From CAWUIO01 sp963922455 (GTDB lineage Bacteria; Bacteroidota; Bacteroidia; Cytophagales; Microscillaceae), in NCBI GenBank assembly GCA_963922455.1, contig CAWUIO010000005.1, positions 57,304-121,303 of the forward strand: DNA of 64,000 bases, given 5' to 3'. Both the position numbers and the translations under genes were made by a program. How positions within the stretch are numbered: the first letter of the stretch is position 1; every line of letters begins with the position of its first letter. The notes under the pieces are model-generated. The model worked only from the letters and a program-made list of their open reading frames with translations, was not told where the DNA came from and made no database searches. Positions 15,791-24,479 of this stretch are shown piece by piece.

Positions 15791-18411
15791 AAAGGAAAAC
15801 ATCCATTACCGACCTATGGGTAAACAAGCTTCTACAAAGAGTTTGCAAGCCCGAGTTGCTAGAAGAGATAGAAGGAGATCTTCTAGAACTATACCAAGAG
15901 TGGGTCAAAAACTATGGGCCCAAAAAAGCCAAAAGACTTTACTTATTCCATGCCATTAAGTTTTTAAGACCATTTGCTCTGAAAAAAACAAGCCCATTAG
16001 ACAGTTTAAAACCTAATTTTATGCTACAAAATCATCTTAAAATAGCTTGGAGACAGTTATTTCGTCGCCGTAGTCATGCTTTTTTTAATATAAGCGGTCT
16101 TGTTTTAGGAATACTATCCTTTATTATGATTTCTTTATGGATCTGGGATGAAGTATCATTCGATTCATACCACGCCAATCAATCCCAGGTAGCCCGGGTA
16201 TTACAAAATCAAACCTTTGATGAGGGAGTAGTCCAAACCTGGAGAGCGCAAGCCCTCCAATTGGCTCCCGTACTCCGGAATACCTACGGGAATAATTTTA
16301 AGTATGTATCCATGGCAAGTTTTCAGAATGAGTATACCCTTTTTTTTAAGGAAAATGGCTTGAAACAAATGGGCATGTTCATCGAGACATCGGCGCCATA
16401 TTTACTTTCTTTGGAGATGCTACACGGACGAAGAGAAGATTTTGATGGAATTAATTCCATTTTTATATCCGAATCTCTTGCTAAGGCTTTCTTTGGAGAG
16501 AATGATCCCATGCAAAAGATACTGAAAATTGAAGATTTCCCAGAGTTACAAGTAAAAGGGGTTTACCAAGATTTACCCCACAATTCAACATTTGCTGGGC
16601 TGCAATTTATAGCCTCTTGGGAGGTATACCAGAAAAGCCTACCTGAATGGGTGGGCTGGGGTAATAGTTGGTTTCAGGCCCTCGTTCAAATTGACGAACA
16701 CAAAACCATGGAGGAAGCATCACTCGCCATCCGGGATGCTAAGCTAGACCATATGAGTAAAGAGAGTGGTGAGCGGTACAAACCTCAACTATTTTTACAC
16801 CCCATGACCGAATGGCATCTGTATAATGAGTTTAAACATGGCAAGAACATAGGAGGAAGAATTCAATACATTTGGATGTTTGGTGTCATAGGGATTTTTA
16901 TTTTAGGAATTGCCGGAATTAATTTTGTTAATCTTAGTACAGCCCAATCCGAAAAAAGAGCCAAAGAAGTCGGAATTAGAAAAGCAATCGGCTCAAGTAA
17001 ATTTCAATTAATTAGTCAGTTCCTAGTAGAGTCCCTGTTTTTAACAACCATTGCTTCTGTGATTGCCTTGCTTCTGGTTCAAATTCTCTTACCCATTTTT
17101 AACTACATTACCGGTAAGGAATTGGGAATACCTTGGACCAATTACTTCTTTTGGCTCTCAATGATCGGTTTTACCTTTTTCTTGGGTTTATTATCAGGGA
17201 GCTACCCAGCATTTTATGTCTCCTCTTTTCGGGCCCACCGTATTCTGAAGGGCTCCATTTACGTTGGCAAATCCTCTCGCTTGCCTCGTAATATCTTGGT
17301 ATGCATCCAATTTACCATATCCCTGACGCTCATTATCGGAACGGTATTCGTTTTCCAACAAATACAACACGTAAAGAACCGCCCCATTGGTTATGAAGTT
17401 AAAGATCTCATTACCATCCCTATTGTGAGCGGCGAAATTCAAGACAGACGAGATGTTTTTAGAAACGATTTGTTGCAAAGCAAACACGTGCAAGAAGTGT
17501 CTTGGTCTTCTGCCCCAATCAACCTCACCTTGGTTACCAATAGCGGGATGACTTGGTCGGGGAAAGACCCTGAACTAAACGAAGAATTTGTAACCGTTAA
17601 AGTAAGTCATGAATTTGGAAAAACGGTAGGGTGGCAGCTCACGAAAGGGAGGGATTTTTCCCGAGATTTTGCCAGCGATAAGCTAGGTATGGTGATCAAC
17701 GAAGCCGCCGCAACGTACTTGGGTTTTAAAGAACCCATCGGAAAAAAAATTAAGTGGGGAAACCATGGCACCTATACTATACTGGGAGTAGTAAAAAATA
17801 TGATTAGTCAATCACCTTACGAGCCAGCCAAACAAACCCTTTTCTTCCTTGAGTACAAAGGCCCTTCTCAATTAAATTTGGCTAATATTAAACTAAAGCC
17901 ATCAAGCAATCCTAAAGAAGCCCTTCGTAAAATAGAAAGTACCTTCCAAAAATACCATAAGCAAAACATCTTTGACTATCAATTTATCGATGAAGCTTTC
18001 GCTCAAAAATTTGTAACGGAAGAAAAAATTGGCCAACTGTCTAGCATATTTGCTATCCTAACTATATTGATTAGTTGTATGGGCTTATATGGTTTGGCGG
18101 CTTGGATTACCCAATACAGAAACAAAGAAATTGGGGTAAGAAAAGTCCTAGGCGCTTCTTCTCTAGGCATCTGGATACTTTTATTAAGAGAGTTTTTACT
18201 GATCCTACTCATTGCTTGTGGCGGGGCCACAATACTTGCCAGTTACTTTGTAAGTCAATGGTTAGACCAGTTTGAGTATCATACTTCTTTATCCATCTGG
18301 GTATTTGTAATGGCCTATCTGATCATCTTAGGCATCACCCTAACTACGGTAAGTTATAAGACAATCCGGGCCGCTTTACAGAATCCGGTCAAAATACTGC
18401 GGACGGAGTAA
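15787..18411 (+). CDS. FtsX/MacB-type ABC transporter permease
   Basis: 874 residues. The first 60 or so form a permease prefix domain (LLEEIEGDLLELYQEWVKNYG). After it comes a first membrane helix near residue 100, a MacB-like periplasmic domain, an FtsX block (AQSEKRAKEVGIRKAIGSSK), a second periplasmic domain and a second FtsX block (TQYRNKEIGVRKVLGASS). It is thus the fused two-half type with about eight membrane helices. No ATP-binding subunit is adjacent. Members are usually linked to efflux or envelope stress; the substrate is unknown. The gene overlaps padR by four bases. Confidence 0.9.
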   Translation: MKRKTSITDLWVNKLLQRVCKPELLEEIEGDLLELYQEWVKNYGPKKAKRLYLFHAIKFLRPFALKKTSPLDSLKPNFMLQNHLKIAWRQLFRRRSHAFFNISGLVLGILSFIMISLWIWDEVSFDSYHANQSQVARVLQNQTFDEGVVQTWRAQALQLAPVLRNTYGNNFKYVSMASFQNEYTLFFKENGLKQMGMFIETSAPYLLSLEMLHGRREDFDGINSIFISESLAKAFFGENDPMQKILKIEDFPELQVKGVYQDLPHNSTFAGLQFIASWEVYQKSLPEWVGWGNSWFQALVQIDEHKTMEEASLAIRDAKLDHMSKESGERYKPQLFLHPMTEWHLYNEFKHGKNIGGRIQYIWMFGVIGIFILGIAGINFVNLSTAQSEKRAKEVGIRKAIGSSKFQLISQFLVESLFLTTIASVIALLLVQILLPIFNYITGKELGIPWTNYFFWLSMIGFTFFLGLLSGSYPAFYVSSFRAHRILKGSIYVGKSSRLPRNILVCIQFTISLTLIIGTVFVFQQIQHVKNRPIGYEVKDLITIPIVSGEIQDRRDVFRNDLLQSKHVQEVSWSSAPINLTLVTNSGMTWSGKDPELNEEFVTVKVSHEFGKTVGWQLTKGRDFSRDFASDKLGMVINEAAATYLGFKEPIGKKIKWGNHGTYTILGVVKNMISQSPYEPAKQTLFFLEYKGPSQLNLANIKLKPSSNPKEALRKIESTFQKYHKQNIFDYQFIDEAFAQKFVTEEKIGQLSSIFAILTILISCMGLYGLAAWITQYRNKEIGVRKVLGASSLGIWILLLREFLLILLIACGGATILASYFVSQWLDQFEYHTSLSIWVFVMAYLIILGITLTTVSYKTIRAALQNPVKILRTE

Positions 18412-18480
18412 ATGGACAACTCCATTATGCAGGCCAAGAGTTTAATCAAAAATGGGAGAGTATTAGACAGATGGGCCATT

Positions 18481-18516
18481 AAAAAACCTTTCATATTTTA
18501 ACATGAAAGGTTTTTT
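18481..18516. terminator. Bidirectional terminator between permease gene and ssrA
   Basis: AAAAAACCTTTCAT (18481-18494) pairs perfectly with ATGAAAGGTTTTTT (18503-18516) around an 8-base loop. A/T runs on both sides let it stop transcription from the permease (plus) and from ssrA (minus). Confidence 0.9.
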
Positions 18517-18535
18517 ATAATAGTAAGAAAATAAG

Positions 18536-18899
18536 TGGAGTCGGAGGGAATCGAACCCTCGTCCAGCAACGATAAACCTCGTACCTTCTACACGCTTAGT
18601 CTATTCTTGGGTTTTCGAGAAAAATAAGGTGAACGACCAACCTGGGTTTTTCCTTAGTTGCTGAATTTCGCCCCGGATGCGCAACCTTACCGAGACTAGC
18701 TCAACGGGATGAAGCCTCGATTACCAACTCAGTTGAGCAAGGAGTTGGAGAGACTCAAAGCTACTAAGTTCTAAACTAGGCAGCTAGGGCGTAATTTTTT
18801 TCGCCAATTAAGAGTTTGAAAGCCTTATTTCCGGGAGGGACTCTCAACTCCCGACGTGCTTATACGTGCTTACACGAACTGTCAAAACCAGTCGACCCC
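18536..18899 (-). ncRNA. ssrA: Transfer-messenger RNA
   Basis: The minus strand begins GGGGTCGACTGGTTTTGACA, the tmRNA 5' consensus, and ends with the T-arm GAGGGTTCGATTCCCTC and CGACTCCA. The 5' GGGGTCG pairs with the 3' CGACTCC with a single G-U pair. The tag frame near 18776-18805 reads GGC GAA AAA AAT TAC GCC CTA GCT GCC TAG, giving GEKNYALAA and stop. The full 3' CCA is not encoded. Length is about 364 nt. It rescues stalled ribosomes. A 106-bp copy of its 3' end lies 3.4 kb downstream. Confidence 0.95.
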
Positions 18900-18969
18900 A
18901 ATCGCAGGGAATGCCTGAAAGTTATAAACCCCTTTTCAAGTGAAATAGTTTCCCATATCTTCTTTTTTT

Positions 18970-19098
18970 GGGGCTTGCCCGCGCTAATAAAATAGGGGGC
19001 TAATAGGACCAAGCTACCGGCGCGGGCCGGGCTTTCGCTACTCGCCTGCCCCCCACAAACCCCCAAGGGGCTCAAACAGGCCGCTCTATCCCTAAGCC
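18970..19098 (+). repeat. Interspersed element arm L2 (subtype I, single)
   Basis: Box A GGGGCTTGCCCGCGCT (18970-18985) is followed by a loop of about 33 bases, the partner GGCGCGGGCCGGGC and core CTTTCGCTACTCGCCTGCC, and box C ends in CCGCTCTATCCCTAAGCC at 19098. It sits just upstream of the ssrA 5' end, between ssrA and the TonB receptor gene. No opposite arm is nearby. Confidence 0.9.
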
Positions 19099-19183
19099 AA
19101 AGTAAGAAAACCCGTATGCCTAAGCCTTTATCGACGTTTTAAAACGCATGGTAGTTGAGAAATTTCAGATATTTTTCTTAATA

Positions 19184-19200
19184 TTGCAACACTATTGCAT
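19184..19200. promoter_or_regulatory. Palindromic operator candidate (copy A)
   Basis: TTGCAACACTATTGCAT contains the inverted repeat TGCAA-N5-TTGCA. It differs at one base from the site at 23808-23824. It lies 370 bases upstream of the TonB receptor start. A metal-responsive regulator such as Zur is my guess because of the receptor it precedes. Confidence 0.5.
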
Positions 19201-19572
19201 TTATTTTCTTATTAAATACACAGACCATTATCAAACCAGAATTTTACCGAATCGGTATTTTTATTTAAAACTAATATGTACACACTAATTTGTTTCACCC
19301 ACTCATACCATCTCATCGCCTTTTTATTTGACTGATGTTTTGCCAGAAACGATTTTAGGGAGAAGTATTTTGAAACCCAGTCAACCTATACCAAGCACCT
19401 TGTTTTTTAGATTGAACTGCCCTTGTCATACGGATATTATACTCCTAATCCAGGAGAAGCTTGGCCTTCCCCTCTTTCTTGGCTTAGAGTAAATTTTTGA
19501 TAAGGTTATGAAGGTGTTTTAAACAATTAAAGGGGAGTGTATGGCACTCATTAGAAATTTAAGTGAAGAAAG

Positions 19573-21993
19573 ATGAAAAAGGTCTTTTTTATAATGTTCT
19601 TGCTTGGCCTCAATACGAGCATGTACGCTCAAAATATAGACTCCTGCAATTTTGAGTTAAAGGGTGTAATCCTAGATGTGGATACCAAAGAAGCCTTACC
19701 CTTTGTGCAGGTAAATGTCAAAGGAACAACAAATTATACCCTTACAGACAGTAAGGGAGAGTTTTATATCAAAGAACTCTGTAAAGAGTATAATACGCTT
19801 TTGATATCCCGCTTAGGCTACTGTGATACTACTTGCCATCACTTCCATCATCCTCGTAAAAGTCTCCCCATTTACCTGAAAAAAGAAGAGAGTGCATTAG
19901 AGACGGTCACGATTATTGCCGAAAAAAGTAAAGAAAATGGTACCGAATCCATCGCCCAGCAAAGCCTAGATAAGGAGTTCCTATCGGCCGACCTTACCCA
20001 ATCCCTGGCTTCTGCCTTATCCGAAGTGGATGGTGTCACTTTTACCTCCGTCGGTACTAATGTACAGCTCCCCGTAATCCATGGCTTATATGGTAACCGG
20101 ATCCTTATTCTAAATAATGGCATCAAACACGGATTTCAGAACTGGGGCCGGGAACACGCCCCCGAAATAGATGTGGCAAGTGCCAATACCATAACCATCG
20201 TGAAAGGAGCAGCCGGCGTTCGATACGGCCCTGAAGCTTTGGGAGGGGCAATCGTTGTCGAGTCAGACCCCTTACTCCTCAATAAGCCCTTGCGGGCCAA
20301 GATTGGTACCGGCTTCCAAACCAATGGACGGGGCTATTTTGTCAATTCTGATGTCGGGCAAGGATTCAAAAAGTGGAGTTACCATCTGGGAGGCAATTAT
20401 ACCCGAATAGGCGATAGGCATGCTCCAGACTATTCGCTTAGCAATACCGGTAAAATTGAAAAATCATTTAATGCGGGCTTCCGCTATCAATTGGGTGATA
20501 TAAGCTTTAAATTGTATTACAGTTTTGTAGACCAAAACCTAGCCCTCCTAAGAGCCTCCGTTGCCGAAAGTGCCAATGCCTTTGTAGAAGCTATCAATGC
20601 CGAAGAGCCTCGATTTATTAAGCCCTTTTCGTACGACATAAATGAACCCAATCAACTAGTTCAGCACCATTTAGGGAAGGTAGAGATTGATTGGTGGTAT
20701 TCGGATGACGCGAGGCTAACGTTTAGATACGGAAAGCAATTGAATAAGCGACAAGAATTTGATGTCCGAAGAAATGCCGATAAACCGATCATTGACTTAG
20801 ACCTCATCACGGATGATTTTCAATTAGAATGGAAACATCCTAGTTGGTCCGGACTAGACGGTTTAATGGGTTTACAGGTATTCACCCAAAATAATGACAA
20901 CAACCCAGGGACAGGCACCACCGCCTTCATTCCAAACTACAACTCATTTCGCTTCAGTGCTTTCCTCGTGGAAAGTCTGGAAAGAAGCGGAAATACCTAT
21001 GAAGCCGGTATTCGGCTTGACCATGAATACAACAATATACGGGGGAGAGAAACTTCCCAAGATATATTCCGGGACGAGTACCAGTTTACCAACCTCACGG
21101 CTTCCCTGGGCTACATTCGTCAAATTTCTATTAATACCACCTTCCGGTCCAATTTTGGGCTGGCATGGCGCACCCCCAATGTAGCCGAGTTATACATTTT
21201 TGGGCAACATCAAGGGTTCAAGCTATCCTATGGTTTACTTCGTTACAGTCCTAGTGTGGAAAACGGACTGAATACCGACACAATATTTACCGTAAATGCC
21301 GAAAATGCCCCCCCCGAAAGAGGGTATAAATGGATCAATGAATGGCGTACGCAAAAGAAAAGCAATACGTACACGCTCACAGCTTACGCCCACTATATTC
21401 AAAATTTTATCTACGACCGCCCGGTTGCCGTTGTAGGGGGCGTTCGGGGGCCCCTGCCTGCTTTCATATTTGTGCAAGCCAATTCCTTATTTCTAGGGAC
21501 CGATTTTACCTGGCAGAAAAAGTGGTGCGAATCGCTTCAAGGAACCTTTGGGTTTAGCTACCTGTGGTCGAGAAATGTCCAGAAAGATGAGGCCCTGATC
21601 AATCAAGCCCCCATTACGACGAGTTATAAACTAGCTTGGAGCCCTAAAAAGTTGTGGAAGTTCCAATCTTCGCAACTCTCCCTCAAACCAAGTTACACTT
21701 TCCGACAATTTCAAGCCCCCCGGACCATACCCCCAGAAGATTTGGTAAATGGAACGGTAAACCTTACACCAGAATCAGAAATTTTTGACTTCAAAGATGC
21801 TCCCGCCGGATATTTTCTGCTTGACATTGCTTGGCGGGTCCAGATAAAACAATTTGATGCGAGCTTCGCCGTACAAAATCTATTCAATGCCCGGTATCGG
21901 AACTACCTTAATGAGATGAGGTATTTCGCTGATGAACCCGGCCGAAACTTTCTCTTTACAATCAATTATACTTTTAATTCCAAATCAAACTAA
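19573..21993 (+). CDS. TonB-dependent outer membrane receptor, possibly for zinc
   Basis: 806 residues. Signal peptide MKKVFFIMFLLGLNTSMYAQ; carboxypeptidase-D-regulatory-like domain at about 28-108 (GVILDVDTKEALPFVQVNVK); plug at about 125-235 (RILILNNGIKHGFQNWGREH, VKGAAGVRYGPEALGGAI); then a beta-barrel ending in an aromatic residue pattern (FLFTINYTFN). CHHFHHP at 88-94 is a possible metal-binding cluster. The following lipoprotein gene starts one base after its stop codon. Zinc is inferred from the histidines, the lipoprotein partner type and the upstream palindrome; other ligands remain possible. Confidence 0.88.
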   Translation: MKKVFFIMFLLGLNTSMYAQNIDSCNFELKGVILDVDTKEALPFVQVNVKGTTNYTLTDSKGEFYIKELCKEYNTLLISRLGYCDTTCHHFHHPRKSLPIYLKKEESALETVTIIAEKSKENGTESIAQQSLDKEFLSADLTQSLASALSEVDGVTFTSVGTNVQLPVIHGLYGNRILILNNGIKHGFQNWGREHAPEIDVASANTITIVKGAAGVRYGPEALGGAIVVESDPLLLNKPLRAKIGTGFQTNGRGYFVNSDVGQGFKKWSYHLGGNYTRIGDRHAPDYSLSNTGKIEKSFNAGFRYQLGDISFKLYYSFVDQNLALLRASVAESANAFVEAINAEEPRFIKPFSYDINEPNQLVQHHLGKVEIDWWYSDDARLTFRYGKQLNKRQEFDVRRNADKPIIDLDLITDDFQLEWKHPSWSGLDGLMGLQVFTQNNDNNPGTGTTAFIPNYNSFRFSAFLVESLERSGNTYEAGIRLDHEYNNIRGRETSQDIFRDEYQFTNLTASLGYIRQISINTTFRSNFGLAWRTPNVAELYIFGQHQGFKLSYGLLRYSPSVENGLNTDTIFTVNAENAPPERGYKWINEWRTQKKSNTYTLTAYAHYIQNFIYDRPVAVVGGVRGPLPAFIFVQANSLFLGTDFTWQKKWCESLQGTFGFSYLWSRNVQKDEALINQAPITTSYKLAWSPKKLWKFQSSQLSLKPSYTFRQFQAPRTIPPEDLVNGTVNLTPESEIFDFKDAPAGYFLLDIAWRVQIKQFDASFAVQNLFNARYRNYLNEMRYFADEPGRNFLFTINYTFNSKSN

Positions 21994-21994
21994 A

Positions 21995-22609
21995 ATGAAA
22001 ACAATGGACTTATTAAAAAAGTACAGTCTCTATGCATTTCTTGCTTTAGGTATTTTTGTTACCGCTTGTGACGACGACGACGAGCCGGCCGCCGAAAATG
22101 AAGAAGAGGTAATCACCGATGTAACCCTCGTTTTCACCAATGCCGCCAATGCTAGCGATGTAGTACGAGCCAGTGCTCAAGACCCCGATGGAGAAGGAGC
22201 CCAGCCCTTGGCCATTCAAGGATCTATTGACTTGGATACCAGCAAAACCTATACCCTAACTTTTGAAATTTTCAACAATCTCGAAACTCCGGGTGAGGAT
22301 ATTGGGGAAGAAATAGCCGACGAAGATGATGAGCACCAAATCTTTTTTAGCTTCTCCGATAATGCCTTTGCTAATCCTACCGGAAACGGAAATATTGATA
22401 ATGCCTCCGATCCATTAAATTACAGCGACTCAGATGATGATTCAAACCCCGTAGGTTTAGTTACCTCTTGGACCACATCTGCTACGGCATTAACTGGAGG
22501 AACATTCACCGTAAGGTTACAGCATCAACCCGATATTAAATCGGCTACTACGGGAGCAAATGATGGAGATACTGATTTTGATTTGACTTTCGTATTAAAT
22601 ATCCAATAA
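21995..22609 (+). CDS. Acidic lipoprotein partner of the TonB receptor
   Basis: Start at the ATG at 21995. A 204-residue lipoprotein with lipobox VTAC (C25) followed by an Asp/Glu-rich stretch (CDDDDEPAAENEEEVI). The rest is a beta-rich acidic domain that ends in FDLTFVLNIQ. It resembles the small proteins annotated in Bacteroidota as type 1 periplasmic binding fold superfamily, usually found beside TonB receptors. Strong acidity and neighbour suggest a surface or periplasmic metal-binding helper. That role is inference. Confidence 0.75.
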   Translation: MKTMDLLKKYSLYAFLALGIFVTACDDDDEPAAENEEEVITDVTLVFTNAANASDVVRASAQDPDGEGAQPLAIQGSIDLDTSKTYTLTFEIFNNLETPGEDIGEEIADEDDEHQIFFSFSDNAFANPTGNGNIDNASDPLNYSDSDDDSNPVGLVTSWTTSATALTGGTFTVRLQHQPDIKSATTGANDGDTDFDLTFVLNIQ

Positions 22610-22616
22610 GCTAAAG

Positions 22617-22644
22617 GCCTTGCCTGGAAAAGGCAAGGCTCTTT
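22617..22644 (+). terminator. Terminator after the receptor-lipoprotein operon
   Basis: GCCTTGCC (22617-22624) pairs with GGCAAGGC (22632-22639) around a 7-base loop, then TCTTTCC. The T-run is imperfect. Confidence 0.7.
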
Positions 22645-22806
22645 CCACGTTTCCCTCAAGTAATACGAGAATCCTGGGAGAAAGAATGGCTATCCACCCT
22701 CCACACAGACAGCCGCTTTCTTGAAGTAGTCTCTTTGTAAAAAATCTCTGAATTTTTCCCTGCCCAAAAGATTTAGCCCTCTTCCCTTTCTGTGGCAATA
22801 AGCTAA

Positions 22807-22909
22807 GGGGCTTCCCCGCGCTAGATAAGTATGGCTCTTCCTTCAAAAAACGGCCCCGGCGGCACCTGCTTCCCTAGGGATAGGAGGGGACTTCGCCGGG
22901 GGCTGCCCC
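22807..22909. repeat. Interspersed element L3, internally deleted
   Basis: The left end GGGGCTTCCCCGCGCT is a box A. The right half (GGCCCCGGCGG at 22851 to CGCCGGGGGCTGCCCC ending 22909) is the terminal hairpin of a reverse arm, and its loop shares CCCTAGGG with other CCCCGGCG-type arms. Core boxes B and C are missing. It ends 11 bases before the enoyl-CoA hydratase stop codon. Confidence 0.75.
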
Positions 22910-22920
22910 AAAATTTTGCT

Positions 22921-23709
22921 TTATTTTCCTTGAAACTGCGGGGGACGTTTTTGCACAAAGGCCATTACCCCCTCAATAAAGTCTTCGGTTTTAAAGTTTT
23001 CGCCTTGATTTTGGGCTTCCATTTCTAAGGTGGAGGCCAGAGAGCCATCCCATGCTTCCCGGAGGTTACGCTTGGTATTTTTGAGGGCAATGCTGGGACC
23101 CTTCGCTAGTTTTTGCGCCACTTCGGCTACAAAGGCATCCAGTTCTTCATGGGCCACTACCCGGTTGATCAAGCCCCAAGACTCCGCTTCACGGGCCGAA
23201 ATGCGGGCGGCCCCACTCATCAACTCAAAAGCCCGGGCATAGCCCAATTTGCGAATCATAAAAAAGGCGCCCCCAGCATCACTTGACAGGCCGATATTGG
23301 TAAAAATCTGGCTAAACATAGCGGTCGGGCTCGCATAGATCAAGTCACAGGCCAAGGCAAAATTGAGGCTCATCCCGGCGGCTACCCCTCTTATTTTGGC
23401 AATAACCGGAAAGGGGGCTTGGTGTATTCCCATCACAATGGGATTAATATCTTCTTGCAAGTGGCGGACAACATTGTATTCTTTGGGGTTTTGCATGTTC
23501 CCACTTAGATCGGCCCCACTGCTAAAATCTCCCCCAGCCCCGCAAAGTACCATCACGCGGGTTCCGTCGTGATAACTAGCCAGGATTTCATCTCGGAGTA
23601 ACAAAGCACTGGCATCATCTACCGAATTTTTGCGCCCAGGGTTGTTAATTGTAATGGTTTTGATTCCGTTTTCGGATTCAACTCGAATTTTCTTTGGATT
23701 TTCTTCCAT
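22921..23709 (-). CDS. Enoyl-CoA hydratase/isomerase family protein
   Basis: 262 residues of the crotonase fold. The first oxyanion-hole region reads GGDFSSGADLS, the second IRGVAAGMSLNFALACDLIYAS, and FTNIGLSSDAGGAFFMIRKLG carries an aspartate at the position used by PaaG-type isomerases rather than the usual glutamate. Substrate could be a ring-epoxide or unsaturated acyl-CoA; PaaG-like isomerase is the closest impression. It is a single gene, divergent from the ribonucleotide reductase leader and followed directly by a repeat element. Confidence 0.88.
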   Translation of the reverse strand: MEENPKKIRVESENGIKTITINNPGRKNSVDDASALLLRDEILASYHDGTRVMVLCGAGGDFSSGADLSGNMQNPKEYNVVRHLQEDINPIVMGIHQAPFPVIAKIRGVAAGMSLNFALACDLIYASPTAMFSQIFTNIGLSSDAGGAFFMIRKLGYARAFELMSGAARISAREAESWGLINRVVAHEELDAFVAEVAQKLAKGPSIALKNTKRNLREAWDGSLASTLEMEAQNQGENFKTEDFIEGVMAFVQKRPPQFQGK

Positions 23710-24479
23710 AACCCGTATTTGATTGTACTAAATAAAGACCTAATATACCGATTCCTCTGTTAAATCAGCCATGAGAGGGGATTGCTTCCTCGTATTTTTT
23801 AAGTGCTTTGCAACACCATTGCATTTGCCCGTATTTATAATATATTTGCATCGTTGTTGCTTTTAGGGTTTTGTGAAATGGAAAAATAGCTCGGGGCTTT
23901 ATTTTGACTTGTTCGTGGTAAATACCCTTAGCTGTCCATGTTGGGAGTGTTTATGAAGGTTTATTGGATAGCCACTTTATCTTCTTTCAGCGCCTTAGAG
24001 ATCTCCTTAAATTTGAATACACATGTCAAGATGTTCTGTTAGACATCGTGACATGCTTTAGCAATTCAGTCAAAAACAAGGTTTTCCTTGTTTTCTTATA
24101 TAAAAAAGTTTGTTTCCTGATGCTCAGGACCTAAAGTACGCATGCTTGCAGAAAGCACCACGTAAGCGAGTTTTTTAGACCACTTGCTACCTTCGAAAAA
24201 TCCATTTCCGAAAGTGCCTCTTGGAGGGGCTTGGGAGATTGGATTTTTTTTATTTGCTCATAATTAAAACATGTTAAAGGGTTTTGCATAAAAATTGATC
24301 ATGTTTTGTTACAGAATAGAGCGGAAATGTTGTTTATCCCCTGGTTTTTCCTAAGCAATTCAGCATCAAGCCTTTATTAAAAATCACAAAAAATATTGGA
24401 TAAATACCAAAAAATGTCAGATATTTTCTGTAGTTTTGAACATGTTTCTTTTTTAAAAACCCTAACCAAAGCGCATTTT
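23710..24479 (+). other. Long nrdA leader with promoter box and two hairpins
   Basis: The 770-base gap before nrdA has no credible gene. It contains a -7 box TATATTTG at 23841-23848 and the palindrome at 23808. A hairpin lies at 24021-24056 (CATGTC with GACATG and inner ATGT with ACAT). A second lies at 24073-24094 (AAAACAAGG-TTTT-CCTTGTTTT), whose T-rich 3' side resembles a terminator. If transcription starts at 23.85 kb the leader exceeds 600 nt. I do not recognise a B12 riboswitch or an NrdR box. Confidence 0.5.
23808..23824. promoter_or_regulatory. Palindromic operator candidate (copy B)
   Basis: TTGCAACACCATTGCAT has the same TGCAA-N5-TTGCA symmetry as the site at 19184-19200, with one base different, and both continue with TT. 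It lies 17 bases before a TATATTTG -7 box (23841-23848), so a bound protein would block that promoter. It is also 100 bases upstream of the divergent enoyl-CoA hydratase start. Confidence 0.5.

Noticed and set aside
18860..19075. Minus-strand 71-residue reading frame
   Set aside because: It covers repeat L2 and the ssrA 5' end.
24396..24479. 28-residue extension of NrdA
   Set aside because: Known NrdA proteins begin at MEVIKRDGR-type sequence, here at 24480.
23849..24479. Cobalamin riboswitch or NrdR box before nrdA
   Set aside because: I could not find the conserved B12-box or the paired NrdR sites; only unassigned hairpins are seen.
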